NCBI GenBank assembly: GCA_027577415.1
Contig: JANBQS010000198.1
Span: forward strand, 1 to 26,732
DNA: 26,732 bases
Direction: 5' to 3'
Source: Coemansia sp. RSA 922
Lineage: Eukaryota; Kickxellomycota; Kickxellomycetes; Kickxellales; Kickxellaceae
Below, piece after piece: positions 9,351 to 17,307 of this stretch (its first letter is position 1; each line of letters opens with the position of its first letter). The position numbers were made by a program, and so were the translations under genes. The notes beneath the pieces were generated by a model. The model saw only the letters and a program-made list of their open reading frames with translations, was not told the DNA's origin and searched no databases.

Positions 9351-10562
9351 ATGACTATGGACCTTGCCGATTGTACTCGCGGGAATAGCGACAACGCCGA
9401 GGACGGAAAAGTCAAAGAACCACTTTCACAGATACGTCTTGACGAGATTAGGCGAGATGTCACAGCTAGTGCGTCAACGTGGGCTGCGCTTCGTCAGCAG
9501 TATCCGCCAGGAGAGTCGTGTTTTGAGCGGCTCAACTTTACGGTCAGCAGTTGGTCAGCGACTGTCAACGATGTGACGGGGCTGGGCGACGACCTTGACG
9601 CAGACGAGGCGTACAGCCAAGCCGCAGCCATGGCGGCGTACGGAGTAGATATTCTTAGCACCGCGCTTAGTGGACAAACAGTCGACAGGAAACTGGCAGA
9701 GCAAGCAAGGAAGCTGTTTGCCACGCTATGCGCTACGCTAATGGATACTAGAGACCGGCACAGGTGCTCTATAAACAGGGCTGTTGTGGAGAAGGTCGGC
9801 GCTTTTAGGCGCATACTCGGCGAGTTGGATAGCCCACCACAGCAGACTGAAGATATATCTAGCTGCTCTGAGCGTACTGAGCGAGACGAGCAGACTGAGG
9901 ACACTCGCGAGGCACCACTTCACGACAAGGTCGAGCGACAATACAGTCCTATGGCACATGGGAACGAACTGCAAATAACCGGGTCTAGTAAAAACGACCG
10001 GCGGCATCCATATTATCAAGGCCGCTCACAGTCGCCAGATCTCCAACAATACCAGCAGTCGCATGACCAGAGGACGATTCGGCGTACATCGGCTACCTCG
10101 CTACTGGGCCGTTCTCTTCAAGACATTCGATTATCCGCCCAGTACTCTGTCCCTTTACTTGCCACGCCAAAGGCCACACATCAAGCATGGGCGTCGGATG
10201 AGGTGATAAACTCCAGTCGTCAGAGAGTGATCCGAACTGCACTCTTGAGGCACGGCATGTCAGAATCGTCGATAGTCGAATACATCGACAGACACAGTCG
10301 AAAAACAAACTACACTTTTGACAAAAGATGGAATGGCTGGGTCAAATGGTGCGATAGGCAAGGGATAAATCCCATTAAAAGGTCGGTAAATAACTTGTCA
10401 AAAAGTATTACTGACGCTAGGAATCATGGATTCTCTACCTTCATGTTAAAACTGGCTCTATACTCTGTATGGTGGGCAGTCGAAGGAGATATATATCGAA
10501 AGGAACCTTGGCCATTAGTATCGCGCCAGTTACAAGGAGACTACGGGGGACTTTGTGGTTGA
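9351..10562 (+). pseudogene. Retroelement remnant: gag-like region joined to tyrosine-recombinase N-terminus
   Basis: A 403-codon open frame (ATG 9351, second ATG 9357). Residues about 1-170 are acidic and helical, resembling retroelement gag. Residues about 170-270 are charged, Gln/Ser-rich linker. The last ~110 residues (from about 295) resemble the SAM-like core-binding domain of DIRS-type tyrosine recombinases: YTFDKRWNGWVKWCDRQGIN, NNLSKSITDARNHGFST, YSVWW, then PLVSRQLQGDY. The catalytic domain with its R...HxxR...Y residues is missing: the frame stops at 10560-10562. No reverse transcriptase or RNase H lies between the two parts. I infer a DIRS-like element shortened by internal deletion. 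A Crypton-like recombinase gene with a long N-terminus is the alternative. Terminal repeats were not found. Confidence 0.6.
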
Positions 10563-10740
10563 ACCAACTTTTGTATATTATACTCTGAGACTTGTGTGTT
10601 TCCTAGCGACATGCCAATACAATTCTACGCTATTTGTGACACGACGCTTTGAGTTTTTACAGCCTCGCCGCCTTATCGAGATGCCTAGTATCGATTGGCA
10701 ACGCCCAGCCCATGCGACGGGATCTGCTATCCTCTGAAAG
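10563..10740 (+). pseudogene. Possible decayed start of recombinase catalytic domain
   Basis: Just after the stop, the frame beginning near 10555 reads YTLRLVCFLATCQ. This resembles the helix that opens the DIRS-type catalytic domain (pattern LRxKxICLLAxxxF). The following residues do not continue the motif, and no catalytic Arg/His/Tyr signature can be read. It is either heavily decayed or a chance resemblance. Confidence 0.25.
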
Positions 10741-11529
10741 ACATGGCCCTTTTGGCAGCTATAGACTAGCCCAACGACAGCCGCAACACATTCATGCAAA
10801 TTGCGAAAATAAAACAAAATAATAATAATAATAAAAATGATATTAACCACCTCAAATATAATAAACGCCGCTGTGCTCCTTGTTTTGCGAAAAAAGTTCT
10901 TGAGCGTTTAATTAGGGGGGCGATTTGGCGTGAGGCGAAAATAGCGCAAAGTTCCGGAGTGGGGGAGAGAGTATCCAGAATCTTGGAAAGGTATAAAAAA
11001 AAAGAGCCCTGTGCGCAACATACCGTTGTTTTTTTTATTCGAGTGTGAACTAACTCAAAGTGCGAGTGTCCATCTAGAAACTAGGTTGTAGATATTGTAT
11101 ATGGCCATGCAAGATACTTGGCATTGCCGCAGGATTAGGCAACCTCCCCCACTCCAAGGATATTTAATGTTCTTGCAGAGGCGACAGTTTGCAAAAAAAA
11201 ATACATAGTGGTGACATGAACAAAAAAAAGCAAACGAGGTAATTAGGAGAAATTAACGCAACCGCATCAAGCGGACATGCAAAAACAATGCCAGCTATTT
11301 TTAAATAATAAAAAAGCAGGGTTTTACAACAATAGAACGAGGTATTTTTATTTTTTAAACCCGGAAAAAGAAGCTCCTTATTTGTTTCTTTGCTTCCGAG
11401 CAAATAAAGAGGGAGGGACCATCCCTTTCTCCCCCGAGGGGCTCATTCCTTTCTCTTCTCTTTGCAGCTCTTCCCCCCCTTTTTTTTTCTTTATACCATC
11501 ACCTTTCCTCTCTCTCTTTTTTTTCACTC
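10741..11529. other. Intergenic with AAT microsatellite and promoter-like signals
   Basis: A short AAT microsatellite is at 10818-10833, and a TATA-like site (gtataaaaaa) at 10991-11000. A strongly pyrimidine-rich tract (about 11420-11527) runs up to the ATG of the GPI-anchored protein gene and is probably its promoter and leader. No further gene is supported. Confidence 0.4.
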
Positions 11530-12018
11530 ATGTACTCTATTACTCCCGCCTTGGCTCTTCTAGCTCTACTCGGCACCAGCGTCGTGGCCCAGTCCTCAGC
11601 GACTGACTCTGTTACCAAGGCCGAGGACTTGATAGCTGATGCCAGTACCATTACGAACACAAAGTCATACAACTCGGCTGTATCCAAGAATTGGGCCAGC
11701 GTCTACTACCAGGTCAACCAGAACCTCAACGACGCATCCTACGCTACCAATTCCAAGGCCTATGCCACGGCCACTTGGCTCTACGGCACGACTCAGCTGC
11801 CGCCTGCCTATGTCGAGACTTGGGCTCCCGGGTATTTGAGTCGTGCGCAAGAGTTGCATACTCAGACTAACCCTAGCTCATCGCAGACAGAGTCCTCAGA
11901 GACTTCAAAGACCTCGGAGACCAAGGACAACTCGGCTCCTGCCAGTATTCGTGCTATGGGCTCGTACTCGGCTTTGCTTGTTGCTGCTGCTCTTTCGGTT
12001 GCTGTCTCGATGATCTAA
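11530..12018 (+). CDS. Secreted Ser/Thr-rich protein with GPI-type tail, 162 aa
   Basis: Probable cell-wall or plasma-membrane protein. Residues 1-20 (MYSITPALALLALLGTSVVA) form a signal peptide with likely cleavage before Gln21. The mature part has an Ala/Asn/Tyr-rich domain (about 30-110, with repeated short patterns such as SYNSAV, SYATNS, AYATAT). A Ser/Thr/Glu-rich stretch follows (SSSQTESSETSKTSETK), suited to O-mannosylation. The last ~15 residues are hydrophobic (SALLVAAALSVAVSMI) after a small-residue region, as expected for GPI attachment. A long pyrimidine tract precedes the ATG. Codon use is markedly richer in C at third positions than in the small genes nearby, suggesting high expression. 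I do not recognise the middle domain. Confidence 0.8.
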   Translation: MYSITPALALLALLGTSVVAQSSATDSVTKAEDLIADASTITNTKSYNSAVSKNWASVYYQVNQNLNDASYATNSKAYATATWLYGTTQLPPAYVETWAPGYLSRAQELHTQTNPSSSQTESSETSKTSETKDNSAPASIRAMGSYSALLVAAALSVAVSMI

Positions 12019-12258
12019 ACACTCAGGGAAGAAAAAATCAGTCTATAGTCTTTTCTTTTTGCCCTTTTTTTGGAACAATAACAAAAAAGACCGTGTCAAA
12101 GCGTTTAAAGACAATAGTGAGACAAGTGAAATACACGGAAGGAGGATCTCTCCTTGCCCAAAACATTCGGTCGATTATATGTGAGCACAACCAAAGACTA
12201 TACGGATGGACTGGAGAACACAGTTCAATAAAAGGCTGGAATTTATCCAACTGTCGAC

Positions 12259-13060
12259 TTGTTGTACCGACATATGCTGAGGAGTGCTTCGAGCCCGTCG
12301 GCGTTGTATCTGGGATTGCGGAATATGGACAAGTCAATTGGCATGGCGTCGGTAGCCGGGTATATTCTGGGGCTGGGTGACCGGCATCTGGGCAACAGCC
12401 TGGTAAGCGACAATGGACTGGTCAATATCGGTTTCAATGTGTGTTTTTGATTTCGGCGGGTCCTCTAATGTTCCCGAGCAAGTACCATACGGTATGTCTC
12501 CTTTTTCTGGAGTATCTCTGTGGCTCACCTAAAAGAGAAGGGCCTATTTGCCTTGTCCCAGGTGTTTAAGAAATTGGCTATTGCTACTTGGCTATTTGCG
12601 CGTATGTACAGACACATGTTGGTTGCTGGTATTTCTCGACGGGTGCTGTTTAGGTCGTTTATGGAGTGGACTACTCTGGAGGAATCGTGGCTGTGGGATC
12701 GGGGCATTGACCGCTGGCATGGAGGTTCTGCTGAGGTACTGATTCCTCTCTGTATGCCGCTTGCTGCTGCTACACTGTGGAGCCAGACACATGTCATCGC
12801 CGTAGAGGACTTTATATGCCCGCTTAGGGCTTTTTTGGCCATGCTTGGTGGCTGACCAGGCAGAGACTGAACTTCCATATGGCTGGTGTATTGCTCATGG
12901 CGCTGTGGCTCATGTTGATGCGCGGCTCGATTACAAGGGTGTTGGTGGGGCGCGAAGTCAGTCGGCGCTTGTTGGGGAGCAGTTTAGAATCGCTTGGGAA
13001 ACTGCTGCTTCCAAGGAACGGCTCTCCAAAATGTACATGTGTTGGGCACCCTGGGTATAA
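12259..13060 (+). pseudogene. Decayed PIKK-family kinase, SMG1-like, kinase end plus FATC
   Basis: Remnant of the C-terminal part of a phosphatidylinositol-3-kinase-related protein kinase. GYILGLGDRHLGN (12358-12396) is the PIKK catalytic loop. The metal-binding motif that should follow (HIDF/Y) reads NIGF, losing the Asp (12424-12435). NVCF then hits a TGA, and one base over the frame continues DFGGSSNVPEQVPYGM. The NVCF...VPExVPxRM pattern is, to my knowledge, characteristic of SMG1, the kinase of nonsense-mediated decay. After another frame change comes LFRSFMEWT (SMG1-like YDPLVDWT). In a third frame, ERLSKMYMCWAPWV ending at 13057 is a FATC domain. Several shifts and the lost Asp rule out activity. 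The N-terminal portion is absent or unrecognisable; coding-like sequence may extend back to 12093. Confidence 0.65.
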
Positions 13061-13132
13061 AGATAGTGAAACATAGAAGTTAGAAACCTTTTTTGGGCAT
13101 TGAGGATGATGGTGTTTTATATGGTTTATATG

Positions 13133-13146
13133 ATTTATTTCTAAAA
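13133..13146 (-). terminator. Shared 3' element (TTTTAGAAATAAAT) of the 130-aa gene
   Basis: Contains AATAAA on the minus strand, 91 bases past the stop of the gene at 13237-13629. The same 14 bases occur at 14675-14688 behind the related gene, so this is probably a conserved poly(A) region. Confidence 0.5.
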
Positions 13147-13236
13147 TATTCTAAAATATATGAAATCTTAGTTCCTATAGTGACTAATAAATGTGCTTTA
13201 GACAGTGTATACTGTAGTTTAAGGCTCACTATGCCG

Positions 13237-13629
13237 TTAGGCCATTTTGGCAATCCAAACAAGGTTCATTTCATTATTCTCCACAACTTTGTAACCAGAT
13301 ACCCCAGACGCTTCCAATTTCGTGATACAGTCTTCTGCGAGACCCAACAGTAGGCTCTTATTTTTCTCACTTCCATCTAGGGAAAGAGGGTGAAAGAAAA
13401 ACACACACATTGTTGCATACCCGCCATGAGTTTTCAGGGCAAAATTTGCATAATTAGGGACTATGAAACAATGTGCTTTCCCCCCAAATATAATACATTC
13501 ATCTACAGCACGTTTGACAATATAATTTGCATCATATGAATTTCCAAAAACTGCAGCACCAAATGCAGAACAATTTTCTCTAAGAGTCTTATATATAGCC
13601 TCTACGTTGTTAATTTGTAGATCAGTCAT
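13237..13629 (-). CDS. Uncharacterised 130-aa protein (pair member 1)
   Basis: Intact small gene with a TATA box 127 bases before the ATG and a 3' AATAAA element. The protein (MTDLQINNVEAIYKTL..., ending NLVWIAKMA) has no signal peptide and alternates beta-prone (AHCFIVPNYANFAL, ATMCVFFFHPL) and helical stretches (KSLLLGLAEDCITKL), suggesting a compact alpha/beta fold. I recognise no family. The gene at 14817-15212 has the same size, promoter layout, 3' blocks and a similar N-terminus (NVE...TL) and C-terminus (K-x-A). I infer an old duplication with fast divergence of the body. Upstream is a 77-base-period repeat with ATF/CREB-like motifs. Confidence 0.7.
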   Translation of the reverse strand: MTDLQINNVEAIYKTLRENCSAFGAAVFGNSYDANYIVKRAVDECIIFGGKAHCFIVPNYANFALKTHGGYATMCVFFFHPLSLDGSEKNKSLLLGLAEDCITKLEASGVSGYKVVENNEMNLVWIAKMA

Positions 13630-13756
13630 TACTAGATTGAGTTTGCTGTTAATCCGGCTAGTGAATAGTATCCAAGTAGGTTCTAAAAAAACTAATGGAG
13701 GTTGTTGTGAGAATATGGAGAAGAAAAAATGTATTGAGGAGGACAGGAAGGGTTGC

Positions 13757-13816
13757 TTTTTATATGTCTGTCAAGTTTGATCCAACGCAGCTTTCAGAAG
13801 GAAATTCCTGTCCACC
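13757..13816 (-). promoter_or_regulatory. Promoter of the 130-aa gene: 13-base box, GTTGGA, TATA
   Basis: On the minus strand: GGTGGACAGGAAT (13804-13816), GTTGGA (13780-13785) and ATATAAAA (13757-13764). The box and the TATA are separated by exactly 39 bases, the same as at 15332-15391. A factor binding the 13-base box is inferred; its identity is unknown. Confidence 0.7.
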
Positions 13817-13886
13817 TTGGATGCCAAATTCTTCTTCTCTCCCCAACAACAATTTGCAAACACGCGTTTTTGGGACTTTAAAGAAA

Positions 13887-14117
13887 TTGCACTTCTAATG
13901 ACGTATCCTCGAACCTTTGAACAAAGAAAAGAAATACCACTGAGGCTTTGATGCTTTGTAAAATCGCACATCCAATGACGTACAATTCAGCCTTTAAGCA
14001 AAAGGCAGCAAAAGCTTGCTGCTTGAAGATTAAAAATAAATTGCACATCTTTTGTCGTGCTTTTGAGGCTACGTCATTTTTATAGTGGCAATTGCTCAAA
14101 AAGAACTCTTTGAAAAC
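13887..14117. repeat. Degenerate tandem repeat, 77-base period, three units
   Basis: Units start at 13887 (ttgcacttctaatgacgta), 13964 (tcgcacatccaatgacgta) and 14041 (ttgcacatcttttgtcgtg), spaced exactly 77 bases. Units 1 and 2 also match further in (cctttgaacaaag / cctttaagcaaaa). Each of the first two has TGACGTA (13899-13905, 13976-13982). The third has decayed at that place but carries TACGTCA in reverse at 14070-14076. It lies upstream of the 130-aa gene and may be a multiplied bZIP-type control element. Confidence 0.6.
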
Positions 14118-14674
14118 GCGGGAAAGAAAAGAGCAAAGAAACGTGTCCAAACAAAGGTCACATTGGTGCTTTGTAAGTAATTTTTTTTGAGCAATGCTTG
14201 GCCCCTTTGAAAAAAAAAGCCATGGCCGCCGCCCACATTTTCAACAGAGAATCCTCCTCTTTTGGTCAAGAAAGAGTGAATGCCAACACCTTGTCTCCAT
14301 CCACATTGGTATTTGAGTAAACGCTATTATCATTTTTTTGCAAACTTGGCTACTACACAAAGATTGATGGCTAGATTGATGGTGTTTAGTTTCAGGGGAG
14401 AGCTAATCACAAACTGCCAGAAAAATACATGTAACGCACAGTTCTATATCTAGTCCTGGTCTACAGTATGTCAGGTGCAGAATTTATCGTGGTTAAATCC
14501 ACAGCAACATTGTCACCCATGTTTGCTACGGTCAAACACGACTTGAACTACTGTGTATGGCCTCCTTTGCGCTTTGGTTCACTAGGAAATTATTTGCTTC
14601 CTTCCTGCGTAGATAGCTGGAAGATGCAATAATGGTGTAACTGCACAATAGCAAGATATAATCTGGCGTGTACA
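14118..14674. other. Intergenic, nothing recognised
   Basis: AT-rich DNA between the tandem repeat and the 3' end of the 131-aa gene. I see no gene, RNA or repeat that I can support. Confidence 0.4.
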
Positions 14675-14688
14675 ATTTATTTCTAAAA
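14675..14688 (-). terminator. Shared 3' element (TTTTAGAAATAAAT) of the 131-aa gene
   Basis: Identical to 13133-13146. It lies 129 bases past the stop of the gene at 14817-15212 and contains AATAAA on the minus strand. Confidence 0.5.
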
Positions 14689-14816
14689 GCACAGTAACGT
14701 ATAAATGCAAGTTCATAAACTAACCAATAAAAGATTATCTTGACAGCAAGCACTGCTACATAGAGGCTACATTATTGAGGTCGACTCGGGTCGCCAGTCT
14801 GTCGTCCCATCTGACA

Positions 14817-15212
14817 CTATGCAGTTTTGCTAAATGTTACATACTCATCATGTCCCCGCAGAAGACCCTTTTCAACATTAATTTCTGGTATTTTCTCATA
14901 GAATGCTATCATTTTGTCGTTGTATTGCGCATAGCTGGAGTGGTCATCATCTACAGTGCAAAACCTGATCATCTCATCTTTCCCATTTAGCTGGTCTTCG
15001 ACAAATGTCTTGGTTTTGTCCGTATGGTGCACCCACACAATAGCGACATAAGGTTTGTCAATTTCCAAAGCCCACTGGAGCATATCGCCTGCTCGAGATT
15101 CCCTATCCCCATATATAGCCACTACAAAATGGTAGTGTGTCCAGACTGATAAAATACTTTGCAAAAGTGTCCTGCTTGTAAATTCTACATTCGCCTCCGT
15201 GAATTCGGGCAT
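14817..15212 (-). CDS. Uncharacterised 131-aa protein (pair member 2)
   Basis: I chose ATG 15212 (MPEFTEANVEFTSRTL). An in-frame Met at 15332 directly abuts the TATA box (ATATAAAATG), so transcription should begin downstream of it and it cannot be used. The protein has no signal peptide and reads as a small alpha/beta fold: helix TLLQSILSVW, strands HYHFVVAIYG and YVAIVWVHH, helix DMLQWALEI, then an acidic stretch VDDDHSSY and C-terminal EYVTFSKTA. I recognise no family. It matches the neighbour at 13237-13629 in length, N-terminal NVE...TL spacing, promoter and 3' flank, but only weakly in the body. Confidence 0.7.
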   Translation of the reverse strand: MPEFTEANVEFTSRTLLQSILSVWTHYHFVVAIYGDRESRAGDMLQWALEIDKPYVAIVWVHHTDKTKTFVEDQLNGKDEMIRFCTVDDDHSSYAQYNDKMIAFYEKIPEINVEKGLLRGHDEYVTFSKTA

Positions 15213-15331
15213 CTTGCTATTTAGAAAGGTTATGAAGTAATATTCAAAAAGGTAATAAATAGTATTGGAATAAGGTGTGTAACAATAAAGAAAAGAAAAG
15301 TAATGTGCTTGAGTGGGTAGAAATGGACGCA

Positions 15332-15391
15332 TTTTATATATCTCATCGGCTATTCCAACAAAGCTTGCCGAGAGTGAGATTCCTGTCCACC
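15332..15391 (-). promoter_or_regulatory. Promoter of the 131-aa gene: 13-base box, GTTGGA, TATA
   Basis: Minus strand: GGTGGACAGGAAT (15379-15391), GTTGGA (15354-15359) and ATATAAAA (15332-15339). The box-to-TATA spacing is 39 bases, as in the neighbour. AAGCT precedes GTTGGA by two bases in both promoters. The TATA lies 119 bases before ATG 15212, followed by a pyrimidine-rich leader. Confidence 0.7.
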
Positions 15392-15656
15392 AAAGACGTT
15401 ATATTTCTCCAGAATTCCTCACAGAATAATATTTAGAAACACTATTAAGAAAATTGTTTATGCTCGATTGCCTTTAAACAATGAGCAGCCAAAACACTGC
15501 GTGATAGAGCTGAAAGTTGATGCCAGAAATTGCAGGAAAGGTGCTCAGTTAGCTATTGCAGTGACCAAAAAAGGTGCACTAAGCAAGAGCCACTTGGATA
15601 CAAGAAGGGCTTCCAAAAAAATCCATCCATGCGACTGTAATGTGGTGGAAGCATAG
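15377..15656 (+). other. Open frame without ATG, possible relic or exon
   Basis: A 93-codon plus-strand frame is free of stops from 15377 to a TAG at 15654-15656 but contains no usable Met. It reads ...HCVIELKVDARNCRKG, AIAVTKKGALSKSHL, then RRASKKIHPCDCNVVEA. The basic and Cys/His content (HPCDC) hints at a DNA-binding or transposase zinc module, but I cannot name one. The start overlaps the promoter of the 131-aa gene on the other strand, which speaks against a complete gene. Confidence 0.2.
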
Positions 15657-16347
15657 AGAGTAGTGAAGTATTCTTTATTTGCAAATGTATGGAAATAAGA
15701 AAGTCAAATCTGCATCCAACTTACGGCATGGTGCTGTTTATATAGCCTTGTGGCTGATTTCTTCTGCAGCCATATAGGAGGAACCTGACAGGCGTAACAT
15801 TACTGTGTTATTCGGGTGGGCGCAAGGCTTTCTTGAGCACTTCTTTATGTCGGCAAAAGGGCAGCATACTCATAGTGGGTAACTTGGAAATGGTTACTGG
15901 CTTCTCAGAAATTCCAAATGGGACTCCTCTACATGGGCTGTTGGGCTAATTGCATGCATCGTTCAACTTCTCCACAGTATGCATAACAAAACAACACAAT
16001 AGATATGGTATGTTTGCGTCAATGCTCTGTATATATATATATATATATATTACCCAGAGGTTAATGACACCCTATCAGTATTATAGTGCCAATTAAATAA
16101 TCAAGTTATTTGTTCACCCTTTAAAGTCTCTCGAGTTTCAAAGAACACCCTTGCCTTTGAGGCACAAGGCAGTCACTATCAGCTGATTTGCTGTAAGTCA
16201 GCGCCACTAGAGAACCCCCAGAAATAGTTTTTTTTTTCAATAAAACAAGACCAGCGAGGGCAACCCACTCTTTCTCTCTTCTACCTTCCTCCAATTTTTT
16301 TCTTCTAATTTTCCCAACTATCAACTTTAAAATTTCTATTAACAGCC
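15657..16347. other. Intergenic with TA microsatellite and leader of the 96-aa gene
   Basis: A (TA)10 microsatellite lies at 16030-16050. An A-rich TATA-like site (caataaaaca, about 16239-16248) and a long pyrimidine-rich leader (about 16265-16320) precede the ATG at 16348. Nothing else is recognised. Confidence 0.45.
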
Positions 16348-16638
16348 ATGGCAGGTAGTCTTACTTTCAAGGACATGACTTTTATAAGTCTATGTAACGA
16401 AAAACACAAAGTTCAGTTGAAGATTAATTACACAACGACTGCCGAGAAAGCAGGTGAAATTATTAATATACTCCGTCAAGATAAAATGCCCGAAGAGTAT
16501 GTTAAACTGTATCATTCCAACTCAAACACTGAAGCTGAGAAGCCTCTTGACGGCAAAACCATGATTCTAGGGCTTGACAATACATCGAAAGTGATGTATT
16601 ATAAAGTTGTGAGCAAGGTGTGTAATATGGAGGTTTAA
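16348..16638 (+). CDS. Small protein, possibly ubiquitin-like fold, 96 aa
   Basis: Intact small gene with a favourable start context (acagccATGg) and a pyrimidine-rich leader. The order of elements resembles ubiquitin-like domains. A strand pair lies around FKDMTFISLCNE and KVQLKINYTTT. The helix EKAGEIINILRQ is followed by a short loop (KMPEEY) and strand VKLYH. KPLDGKTMILGL sits where ubiquitin has its LEDGRTL turn, and a last strand is VMYYKVV. There is no C-terminal GlyGly (it ends VCNMEV), so conjugation is unlikely; a protein-binding role is more plausible. This is a fold guess from pattern only. No signal peptide. It does not share the promoter box of the 130/131-aa pair. Confidence 0.55.
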   Translation: MAGSLTFKDMTFISLCNEKHKVQLKINYTTTAEKAGEIINILRQDKMPEEYVKLYHSNSNTEAEKPLDGKTMILGLDNTSKVMYYKVVSKVCNMEV

Positions 16639-17307
16639 CATTGGCATTGTAACCACAGCTGCTCTCTTTGTTTTATTTATTTATTATTTATTTTTGGCTT
16701 TTATTAGACTATAGTGCTGATTTATCCCCAATAGGGGATGTTCAATATATAAGCTACTCTAACATTAAATGCTAGCTCAAGCTACTGAGTGCAAAAAATC
16801 AACAACCATTGACTATGGTCACTTGAAATAAACTTTATATATGGCTTTACTATGATGCCAAACCGCTCAACAATTGAGTCTGTTCTGCAAGAAATTAACC
16901 AAAATCTTTACCACAATTTTCTGTCAACTGTATACTCCGTCACTTGTGTGCTGGTGTCTGTATGGTACTGTGATAAGCTCTCTTTGACCCTGTGGTGTTA
17001 TTGATGCCCAATAGAAATAGTTGGCAATAAAGAGTATTGGCAGGTGTCTCGGCTGGTAGTGGACCCAGAAGCCCTGTATCTTAGTAACTACCAGCACTCA
17101 ATTCACTTACCCCACTCTTTTCTTGGCCTCTGGTCTGTGTTTGATTAGCTAGATTAGACGACACTGATCCAGAGGCCTGCAGGAGTAGGTGCACACTATT
17201 TACCTTACAAGATTGATGTTCAATGTTTCTATTTTTTTTCTCTTTATCCTTTACGGTTTTAAGTCATATATTGCATATCTACATAACACTATTTGCTAGT
17301 TCTTTTC
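16639..17307. other. Intergenic, nothing recognised
   Basis: AT-rich sequence with T-rich runs just past the 96-aa gene. It probably holds the 3' end of that transcript and of the converging F-box-like pseudogene. I see no gene or repeat. Confidence 0.4.

Noticed and set aside
13878..14150. A 90-aa minus-strand frame with internal similarity
   Set aside because: It is a reading of the 77-base tandem repeat; the internal similarity comes from the DNA repeat.
16030..16050. (TA)10 tract as a promoter element or origin
   Set aside because: It is a simple microsatellite with no other signal around it.
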